Source: Variovorax sp. V213
GTDB lineage: Bacteria > Pseudomonadota > Gammaproteobacteria > Burkholderiales > Burkholderiaceae_C
Assembly (NCBI RefSeq): GCF_041154455.1
Contig: NZ_AP028664.1
Location: 4,589,001 to 4,653,000, forward strand
DNA: 64,000 nt
Direction: 5' to 3'
Of this stretch, positions 24,293-31,502 are shown piece after piece (positions within the stretch are counted from its first letter, which is position 1; every line of letters starts with the position of its first letter). The notes under the pieces were generated by a model. That model saw nothing but the letters and a program-made list of their open reading frames with translations. It ran no database searches and had not been told where the DNA came from. Both the position numbers and the translations under genes were made by a program.

Positions 24293-26638
24293 TCAGTCCT
24301 CTCCCAGGTTGGAGCCCTTGATCTTGATCGAGCCGCCAGCCTTGAAAGACGCGCTGCCGTCGGCCTTGATGGTGATCTTGGCGCCCTTGATGGTGATGCC
24401 GCTGGCGTTCATGACGATCTTGCTGCCGCCGGCCTTGAGCATGATGGTGGGTGCCTCGACCATGCAGATGGCGCCGGCCTTGATCTTGATCGGCCCCTTC
24501 GATGTCTCGGAGATCACCGCGGCCGACAGCTTGTGCGGACCGCCGACGGAGATCGACTGCAGCGCACCCACGCTGACTTTCTGCACGCCGCCCACGCTGA
24601 CGATCTGCGCGCCGCCCACCGTCACGGCCTGCACGCCGCCCACGTTGATGGCCTCGCCAGCGCCCACGCTGTGCATGCGCCCCGCGCCCACGGTGTGCGC
24701 CTCGGCCACCGAGATGGTGGTGGTCTGCATGCCGTTCACGGTGTGACTGCGCCCGCCGTTGATGGTCACGGTTTCGCCGCCGTTCACGGTTTCGGTCCGG
24801 TGGCCGCCAATGGTGATGGTTTCGGTGCCTCCCACCGACTCCTCGCGGTTTGCACCAACGGAAATCGTCTGGTTCGCGCCGATGCTCTGGGTCTGGTTGC
24901 TGCCCACGGTCTCCGAGTCGTCGACATCGACGCTGTCGGTGCGGTTGTTGTGCACGGTGGTCGTCTGGTCGTGCTCTACCGTGGTGTTCATGTCGTACTG
25001 GCCGTGGATCGTCACCTTCTCCTTGCCCGCGGTATCGTCCATCGACAGTTCGTTGTAGCCCTTGCCCTTGTGCGTATTCGACTTGATGCCGCTCACCACG
25101 GCGCCCGCCGGCAGGCCATAGGGCGACATCGACTCGCCGTTGTAGAAACGCCCGACGATGATGGGCTGGTCAGGATCGCCATCGAGAAAGTCGACGATCA
25201 CTTCCTGGCCGATGCGGGGGATGCTGATGGCCCCCCAGCTCTTGCCAGCCCATGGGTGCGACACGCGCACCCAGCAAGAGCTGTTCTCGTCGTTCTTTCC
25301 GTAGCGGTCCCAATGGAACTGCACCTTCACGCGGCCATGCTCCTCGGTCCAGATCTGCTCGCCGCTTCGGCCCACGACGATGGCGGTCTGCGGTCCGCGC
25401 ATGGCGACGCGCGGCGTGAGCCGCGGTGGGCGCCAGGGCACGTCGAGCGGCATCACGGTCATGAGAAAGGCGCTGGTGCCGCGCTCGCCAGCATGCAGGG
25501 CGGGCGTCCCGGCCACCATGTCGCGCAGCATTGCAAGCATTCCATCGTTGACCGGATCGTCTTCGAGCGCCTCGTGCAGCACCTCGTCGACCGGGCGCCG
25601 GATCTCGTCGAAGGCGATGGACTCGTAGCCAGGGTGGCTGGCCGCGAAGGTGCAGGCGCCGATGATGTAGTCGCCATTGCGCGTGGTGTCGGGGTCGCCC
25701 TCGAAGGTGAAGCTGCGGCCCGCCGTCACATCGGGCCAGGTCGTCAGCGCCCAGTGGCGCTGACGACGGCCGATGAGTTCGTCCAGCCGTACCTGCGCCA
25801 GGTTGTCGGTGTCGTCGGTCGCGGTGTAGCCGCCCGGAAATTCGAACACCTCGAGATCGGACAACTCGTGCGTGTCCGGGTCGCCCCTGTCGGCTCGCAG
25901 CTCCTTGCTGATGACCTTGAAATCGCGATCGCGCGAAGCAAAACGGCCCGACTCGAACTGGCGCGCGCTGACCCAGCGCGTGATCTCGTTGAAGCGCGCC
26001 TCGGTGGCGTGGGTGGCTGCGTATTGCAGCGTGTCCGCGGCGGGGAGCTTGTCGTGCGCCAGCGTGCTCGTGTCCGACAGGTGCATGGTGCCGGGCGCAT
26101 CGTGCGCGTCGAACCAGTAGTAGATCCCCTCCTCTTCCAGGAGCCGCGAAAGGAACTGGTAGTCGCTCTCCTGATACTGCACGCAGTAGGTATGCGGCGT
26201 GTGCGGGCCGATCACCTTGCCAGACTTGATCTTCTTGAGCCCGCTGATCCTGCTGTCCTCGAGCACCGCATCGAGCACGCCGAGCACCGGCTTTTCCTGC
26301 AGGATGCGCGAATTGATGCGCTTGGTAAGCAGCCAGAACCAAGAGCGCAGGCTGATGCGGTATTCGAAGTAGCGCCCGATCTGCGCCACCCGCGAGAAGC
26401 GCACCGCGTGGCCCTGGCAGTGGCGCTCGTGCTTGCCGTTGTCCCTGTCGGTGAATTCGATCACCACGTCGAACGACCGGCCGAGAATGTCCTTGGCGTC
26501 GATCGTCTCGTTCTCGGCCAGCACCGTCAGTTCGTAGGCCGAGGGGCGTGCGAGCACCTCGTGCCCCACGATGCGCCAGAACTTCAGCTTGTCGCTGACG
26601 GGCGAATCGCTTTTTATGCTGAACTCGTGATCGGCCAT
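24293..26638 (-). CDS. vgrG: T6SS spike protein VgrG (first copy)
   Basis: A 781-residue TssI/VgrG. Residues about 1-370 form the gp27-like base (SRLLEEEGIYYWFDAHD). The gp5-like OB-fold follows (GRVKVQFHWDRYGKNDENSSCWVRVSHPWAG, IPRIGQEVIVDFLDGDPDQPIIVGRFYN). From about 540 to 700 run short beta-helix repeats rich in VGG/VGA units, ending with IKAGAICMVEAPTIMLKAGG and a final KIKGS strand. The 5-prime half is very similar to the second vgrG. It heads a probable operon with DUF6484, DUF2169, ketosynthase-like, PAAR-like nuclease and immunity genes. Confidence 0.96.
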   Translation of the reverse strand: MADHEFSIKSDSPVSDKLKFWRIVGHEVLARPSAYELTVLAENETIDAKDILGRSFDVVIEFTDRDNGKHERHCQGHAVRFSRVAQIGRYFEYRISLRSWFWLLTKRINSRILQEKPVLGVLDAVLEDSRISGLKKIKSGKVIGPHTPHTYCVQYQESDYQFLSRLLEEEGIYYWFDAHDAPGTMHLSDTSTLAHDKLPAADTLQYAATHATEARFNEITRWVSARQFESGRFASRDRDFKVISKELRADRGDPDTHELSDLEVFEFPGGYTATDDTDNLAQVRLDELIGRRQRHWALTTWPDVTAGRSFTFEGDPDTTRNGDYIIGACTFAASHPGYESIAFDEIRRPVDEVLHEALEDDPVNDGMLAMLRDMVAGTPALHAGERGTSAFLMTVMPLDVPWRPPRLTPRVAMRGPQTAIVVGRSGEQIWTEEHGRVKVQFHWDRYGKNDENSSCWVRVSHPWAGKSWGAISIPRIGQEVIVDFLDGDPDQPIIVGRFYNGESMSPYGLPAGAVVSGIKSNTHKGKGYNELSMDDTAGKEKVTIHGQYDMNTTVEHDQTTTVHNNRTDSVDVDDSETVGSNQTQSIGANQTISVGANREESVGGTETITIGGHRTETVNGGETVTINGGRSHTVNGMQTTTISVAEAHTVGAGRMHSVGAGEAINVGGVQAVTVGGAQIVSVGGVQKVSVGALQSISVGGPHKLSAAVISETSKGPIKIKAGAICMVEAPTIMLKAGGSKIVMNASGITIKGAKITIKADGSASFKAGGSIKIKGSNLGED

Positions 26639-26739
26639 GGCGTTCGGCTCTGAGCCTCTCCTTTCCGTCCCTCTCCCTCACACTTTCCAGTTGTCCGGCG
26701 CACCCCGCATGCGGCGCGCCGTGGCGGCACCAAGGCCCC

Positions 26740-27135
26740 TCAGGGCGCCAGCAATAGAACGAGCGGTTGGCTGGGCACCGTGCGCACGCCCGGGCAGTTG
26801 GTGCTGTTCTGCAGCGAAACGCTGGTGAGCCGCGTGGCGGGCATGCCGTTCCACAGCACCGTGAAGGCGCCGGTGAGATGGCGGCTCGGTCCCATCACGG
26901 TGCCCGATGCGACACCCAGCAGCACGCCGGAGTTGTCGCCGTTGGTCATCGGGATCGTGGTGCCCAGGTTGTGGGCCGGCCCGCCCATGATCAGGATCGT
27001 GGGGCAGTTCGGGATCGCCATCGGCCCCATGGCGATGTTCGGGTACGGCACCGGAATCGGCGATGGCGCGGCGGGCGTGATGCAGACATCGGGAAAGCCC
27101 ATGTCGGTGCCCATCAGCTGGCAGTTGGCGAACAT
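26740..27135 (-). CDS. PAAR-like DUF4150 tip protein
   Basis: A 131-residue protein: MFANCQLMGTDMGFPDVCITPAAPSPIPVPYPNIAMGPM at the start, CPTILIMGGPAHNLGTTIPMTNGDNSG in the middle. It matches the PAAR-like DUF4150 fold and shares VPVPYPNIA and NGDN.G with the nuclease effector in this window. It has no toxin extension, so it is probably a stand-alone tip or carrier. It lies between the first vgrG and DUF3540. Confidence 0.88.
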   Translation of the reverse strand: MFANCQLMGTDMGFPDVCITPAAPSPIPVPYPNIAMGPMAIPNCPTILIMGGPAHNLGTTIPMTNGDNSGVLLGVASGTVMGPSRHLTGAFTVLWNGMPATRLTSVSLQNSTNCPGVRTVPSQPLVLLLAP

Positions 27136-27159
27136 GCTGTGCTCCGCTTCCTTCTTCCT

Positions 27160-27819
27160 TCAGCCGAAATGGATCTGCGCGCCGCGCGCCTTGATGAGCT
27201 CGCGGCCGTTCACCAGCGTGTGCTCGCCTTCGAGGCGAAGCAGCTGCTTCGCTTCGCACTCGAGGTGCGTGGCTGCCACGCGGTCGATGCCGTCGGTGGT
27301 GCGCAGGTAGTGTTTGCTGAAGTGCTGCACCCGGTCCATCACCGACGACAGCGCCGACCCCACGAGCTTGATGCTGGTCGCGACCACGCTGAGCTGGCGC
27401 CCCACGATGTCGGCGGTATCGGTGGCAACGCGTGTCTTCTGCGTGGCGACATCGAGTTCGTCCGACTGCAGGGCGACGCGCGCCGCCGCCAGTTCGAGCG
27501 CGCCGCCTTCCACGGCGATGCGCATGTGGTTCGGGCAGCTCACGACATTGGGCGTGCCTTCCTCGCGCTCCAGCACCGCCATGACCCAGACCTCCCGAGG
27601 GGCAATGCGCAGGCAGGCCACGCTGTCGCCGGCAGCGGGCTCGAGCAGGCAACTGGCGGCGCGCCGCGCGTGCAGCTGCAGGTCGCCGCTGGTGACCACC
27701 GGCGCGCCGCCGGCATCGGCGCCGAGGATGCCCACGCACCATTCGCCGGAAATGGCCTTGGAGGGCTCGCGCCGGCGGGCGCGAGGCGTGGCGGGTTTGA
27801 GCGTCGTGGTTTCGATCAT
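27160..27819 (-). CDS. DUF3540 family T6SS-associated protein
   Basis: A 219-residue protein resembling DUF3540: WCVGILGADAGGAPVVTSGDLQLHARRAASCLLEPAAGDSVACL is an OB-like segment, followed by a beta-rich region and TDTADIVGRQLSVVATSIKLVGSALSSVMDRVQHFSKHYLRTTDGIDRV. The ending ELIKARGAQIHFG is typical. DUF3540, DUF4150, DUF2169 and pentapeptide genes form a recurrent T6SS accessory set. ATG 27819 is the first start that begins the domain. Confidence 0.8.
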   Translation of the reverse strand: MIETTTLKPATPRARRREPSKAISGEWCVGILGADAGGAPVVTSGDLQLHARRAASCLLEPAAGDSVACLRIAPREVWVMAVLEREEGTPNVVSCPNHMRIAVEGGALELAAARVALQSDELDVATQKTRVATDTADIVGRQLSVVATSIKLVGSALSSVMDRVQHFSKHYLRTTDGIDRVAATHLECEAKQLLRLEGEHTLVNGRELIKARGAQIHFG

Positions 27820-27850
27820 TGCATGTTTCCCTGTCTGTCGATTCGTCGGA

Positions 27851-28903
27851 TCAGGCGGCCAGCGGCTGCCATCGCTCGGATTCCGCCAGTTCGGGGTCGG
27901 ATTCGAGCGCACGTGCGCGGTCGGTCATTTGTGCGTTCTCGGTGTTGGCGCCATGCAGCACCGTGCGCAACAGCGTGGCGCCGCGCAGGTCGGCCCCACC
28001 GAGGTCGGCATGGCGGAAGTCCGCATAGGTCAACTCCGCGCCAGTGAAGTTCGCACCGCGCAGTTTCGCGCCCGCGAAATGCGTCTGGTAGAGGTCGCAG
28101 CCGGCGAAATTAGCCTGCGCCAGGGCGGCGCCGGTGAAGAGCGCTTGCCGCATGCGCGCGCCCGAGAAATCGGCACCCTTGCCCGTGGCTTCGCAGAAGA
28201 TGGTCGACGGTGCCACCGCCTTCGCAAAGCTCGCGCCTTCGAGGTTCGCATTCTGGAAATTGCACTGCTGCAACGTGATGCCGCCGAGATCGGCGCCGCT
28301 CAGATCGGCGGACGCGAACTGACATCCGTCGAGGGTCAGCCCCGCGAATGACATGCGCTTGAGCGAAGTCTTGAAGAACACGTTGCGCAGCATTCGCGCC
28401 CCTGTCCACGTCAGATGCGAAAGGTCGCATTCGGTCACGGCGGTGTATTGCCAGCTCGTGTCGTCAGCGCACACGTCGAGCAACACCGATTGACTGAACA
28501 CCGCCGAATCGAGGCAGGCGCCGCGCAGGTTGGCGTGGCCCATCTTGCATTTCGAGACCGTGGCCATCGACAGCATGGCCTGTGCGAGTTGCGCATGCGT
28601 CATGTCGCACTCGGTGAAGACCGCGCCATGAAGGTTGGCCTGGCGCAAGTCCGCATGGTCGAGCACGCAGCGATTGAACAGCGCCTTGCGGAGATTGGCG
28701 CCCGAAGCGATCGCACCGCGCAGGTCGCATTGGTCGAACACGGCTTCGCGCAGGTCGGCCCCACGAAAATCCGTCTCGGCCAACCTGACCTTGGAGAAAG
28801 TTCCTCCGCCCAGCACAAGCCCGGCGTACCGCCCCTTGCCGAGATCGAGGCCTTCCAGGGCCTCCCCGATTCCGACTGCGATGCTCAATAATTCCGGACT
28901 CAT
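27851..28903 (-). CDS. Pentapeptide-repeat protein of the T6SS island
   Basis: A 350-residue protein with pentapeptide repeats A(D/N)Lxx over about residues 20-325 (for example LRGAIASGANLRKALFNRC and ANFAGCDLYQTHFAGAKLRG). These fold as a right-handed quadrilateral beta-helix. No catalytic domain is visible. Its start overlaps the preceding DUF2169-pentapeptide gene stop (ATGA), so the two are co-translated. A structural partner or tip decoration is plausible. Confidence 0.88.
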   Translation of the reverse strand: MSPELLSIAVGIGEALEGLDLGKGRYAGLVLGGGTFSKVRLAETDFRGADLREAVFDQCDLRGAIASGANLRKALFNRCVLDHADLRQANLHGAVFTECDMTHAQLAQAMLSMATVSKCKMGHANLRGACLDSAVFSQSVLLDVCADDTSWQYTAVTECDLSHLTWTGARMLRNVFFKTSLKRMSFAGLTLDGCQFASADLSGADLGGITLQQCNFQNANLEGASFAKAVAPSTIFCEATGKGADFSGARMRQALFTGAALAQANFAGCDLYQTHFAGAKLRGANFTGAELTYADFRHADLGGADLRGATLLRTVLHGANTENAQMTDRARALESDPELAESERWQPLAA

Positions 28904-31491
28904 GCGGCCGCCTGTTCGGGCGTCAGACGGGGCCAGGTACGCGCCCTCTTCAGCAGCGCACCGTCGAAACTCGTCGAACCATCGAGCCGCACGCGGCTGA
29001 GGTCGGCGCCGAAGAGGTTACTGCGCCGCAGATCGGCACCGCGCAGATCGGTTTTCTGCAGTATCGCGTCGGTGAAATTCACGCCAGAGAGCAATGCCTT
29101 CCTGCAGTCCGCCTTGCGCATCAGGGTGCCTTTGGCACTTGCAAGCCGCAGGTCTGCCCCCTCGAGCCGCGCGTCGCCGCAATTGGCGCCATCCAGCACC
29201 GCCCGAACCAGCTTCGCTCCGCGCAGGTCCGATGCGCCAAAGTTGAACTGGCGCAGGTTGGCCCCGCTCATGTCCGTGCCGACGAGACTGGAGTCCTTGA
29301 CCGCCACGGCGCCAGCACATTGCGCAGCCACCATGTTCGCTCCGTCCAGCTTGCAGGTCGCGAAGGTGGCGCTTGCGATGTTCGCGGCATGCATATCCAC
29401 GCCCGAAAGATCCGATTCCAGGAAATTGCAGACAGACAGATCCGCACCGGGCCAACGCATGCCCCTGATATCCAGCTTGTAGAAAGTCTGGCCCGCCAAT
29501 TGGGCGCCTTCCCAGTCTGCGTCACCCCAGGTCGTCTCCAGCAGATTGGCCTTTGCGAACCGCGCCCGCCGCATCTGCGTGCCGGCGAATGCGCAATGCA
29601 TCAGCACCGCCCCGCTGAAATCCGAGTCGTCGAAAACACCGCGGGCCAGAATGGCTTTTCCCAGGTTGGCCTTGCCGAATTTCGCGCCGATCGCAATCAC
29701 GCCTTCGAGATTGGCGTGGGCCAGCACCGCGCCCGACAAATCGGCGTTCGAGAGGTTGGAGTTCCTGAAATCGACACTCTCCAGCCAGGCGCCTTCGAAG
29801 TTCACCTCGCGCAGATCGAGGCCGGACAGGTCGGCACCGGTGAAGTCGATGCCGGCAAAGAACTTGATGCCGGCTTGAACGGCACGCGACACCTCGTCCC
29901 GCAGCGTTGCCGCCTCATCGGGCGGCATTGCGAACGCCGGCAGCTGCATGTGCGCAGACTGCAGGTAGCCCATGCGGTGAGCGTCTTCCATTTGGCGCAG
30001 CTTGGGAAGCACAGGCTGGAGGTCGATGGGCCGGGTACCGGTCGCGGCCTGCGCCTGCATCTGGGCCAGGTGCTTCTCGGCGTCGTACCGGGGCGGCCCG
30101 CGGTGCTGCAGCTTCGCCAGGTCGATCTTGTTTTCTTCCGACATCGCCAGTGCTTTCTCCAGCACCGTGACCGCATCCTCGACGGCGGCCCACTGCTGCG
30201 CCTGCGCTTCCTGCATCTTCTTTTCGAGGTACGGCGGCAGCTCGTCGCCGGTCGGAACCTTCTCGCGCGGAGGCATCCGGATTCCCAGGGCATCAGGGTC
30301 CTTCCCCAACGCAGCGGCCTTTTCGCGCGCGAGTTCCACGTCGAACTGCGCGCGGCGGTACTGGGCCTCTCCCTGCAGGCCAGCCATTTCGAATGGCGCC
30401 TTGGCGGCCTCCACGTCGGGGTCCAGGGTGCAGACACCGGCGGGCAGCAGATCGCTGTCGATGATGGCGTAGATGGCCCCCATCTTCGGGTCGGCCCGCT
30501 TCGCCGCAGCATCGATGTAGTGGTGATCGGCCTTGGCTTCCGCCAGGCGCTCGACTGCGCCCAACAGGCTGACCACGTCGGAGCCATCGTCGGTGTCCAC
30601 TTCGGCAAGCCCCTGGAAGATCGCGATGCAGCGTTCCGCGTGCGGAAAGAACCACACCGTGGTCAGCCGCAGCGGCACTTCCCGGATCTTGGGTTCGGCG
30701 CCTTCGACCTTGTAGCCGGCGAACACGCGTGCCCGCATGCCCGGCAACCGACCCTCGATGCGCGGCTTGTCGGGGTGCATGTGATCGAACGCGAACGCCT
30801 CGTCGCCGACCAGCGCCGTGTCCATCCACTGATCGGCCGGCGCCAGATTGAAATAGCGCCAATCGGTATCGGGAGCTAAGCCGGGCGCGTGCTCGCGCAG
30901 GTACCCCGCGTCGTAGGTGCCGCGATACTGCACGCGCTGCGGATGCATCACGTCCAATGCACCGAAACCCGCCGGGGCGATGGCCTGGTCAGGACGCTGC
31001 AATCGGTCTTGCGGCAGTTCGGTGTTCGGCAGCCAGGTCACGCCGTCCCTGGCTTGCCTCCCTCTGCCCTGGCTGTTGGATGCGAAGTCCGGGCCGCCAT
31101 AGGCTGCGGACCAACCCAGCGCAAGAGACTCGAAGGGCTGAGGCGCACTGGCACGCCCGCCGTCCCAATAGCGCTCGCCAAAGACCAGTACGGTCTTTTC
31201 CCGCGCGCCAAGGCGGGCGCGAACCGCGCAAGCCTCAGGCCTGTCGCGGGGCGGAAAGGCCTTGCCGTGCACCAGGAACTCCGGGGTCAGCTTGGCGACG
31301 CCCTCGTCGATCAGGGGTTGCGCCATTTCCTTTCCAAGAAAAGACCACATCGATTGCTCCGACCAAAGGGTGCCGTTCTTGTCCTGCGCAAAAGGCAGGT
31401 GCAGGCAAGCGCTGATGGACAGGCCGTAGCGCTTGCGGAATTCGATCGGCCGCGTCGAGAGTCCGAGGGCTTGGGGCTTGAGCACTTGCAT
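28900..31491 (-). CDS. DUF2169 protein fused to a pentapeptide-repeat domain
   Basis: An 863-residue two-domain protein. The N-terminal 330 residues are DUF2169-like (LALGWSAAYGGPDFASNSQG, LPNTELPQDRLQRPDQAIAPAGFGALDV, YRGTYDAGYLREHAPGLAPDTDWRYFNLAPADQW). A helical linker covers about 330-540. From about 545 (FAGIDFTGADLSGLDLREVNFEGAWL) to 850, pentapeptide repeats build a long beta-helix. ATG 31491 is the first start in front of the domain. It lies 11 bases after the second vgrG and overlaps the next pentapeptide gene by four bases. DUF2169-pentapeptide proteins accompany VgrG/PAAR and probably load or carry effectors. Confidence 0.82.
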   Translation of the reverse strand: MQVLKPQALGLSTRPIEFRKRYGLSISACLHLPFAQDKNGTLWSEQSMWSFLGKEMAQPLIDEGVAKLTPEFLVHGKAFPPRDRPEACAVRARLGAREKTVLVFGERYWDGGRASAPQPFESLALGWSAAYGGPDFASNSQGRGRQARDGVTWLPNTELPQDRLQRPDQAIAPAGFGALDVMHPQRVQYRGTYDAGYLREHAPGLAPDTDWRYFNLAPADQWMDTALVGDEAFAFDHMHPDKPRIEGRLPGMRARVFAGYKVEGAEPKIREVPLRLTTVWFFPHAERCIAIFQGLAEVDTDDGSDVVSLLGAVERLAEAKADHHYIDAAAKRADPKMGAIYAIIDSDLLPAGVCTLDPDVEAAKAPFEMAGLQGEAQYRRAQFDVELAREKAAALGKDPDALGIRMPPREKVPTGDELPPYLEKKMQEAQAQQWAAVEDAVTVLEKALAMSEENKIDLAKLQHRGPPRYDAEKHLAQMQAQAATGTRPIDLQPVLPKLRQMEDAHRMGYLQSAHMQLPAFAMPPDEAATLRDEVSRAVQAGIKFFAGIDFTGADLSGLDLREVNFEGAWLESVDFRNSNLSNADLSGAVLAHANLEGVIAIGAKFGKANLGKAILARGVFDDSDFSGAVLMHCAFAGTQMRRARFAKANLLETTWGDADWEGAQLAGQTFYKLDIRGMRWPGADLSVCNFLESDLSGVDMHAANIASATFATCKLDGANMVAAQCAGAVAVKDSSLVGTDMSGANLRQFNFGASDLRGAKLVRAVLDGANCGDARLEGADLRLASAKGTLMRKADCRKALLSGVNFTDAILQKTDLRGADLRRSNLFGADLSRVRLDGSTSFDGALLKRARTWPRLTPEQAAA

Positions 31492-31502
31492 GAGGCGTGG
31501 GC

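Noticed and set aside
24540..24900. Short periodic repeats that could suggest a repeat array
   Set aside because: They encode the VGG-type beta-helix repeats of the VgrG spike; they are imperfect and in frame, not CRISPR or intergenic repeats.
23771..26653. A 960-codon open frame on the plus strand rich in His, Val and Ala
   Set aside because: It is antisense to the first vgrG and DUF6484. Its repeats are only the complement of the VgrG spike repeats.
28900..29850. Periodic DNA repeats across the pentapeptide genes
   Set aside because: They are the coding consequence of A(D/N)Lxx protein repeats, not a separate DNA element.
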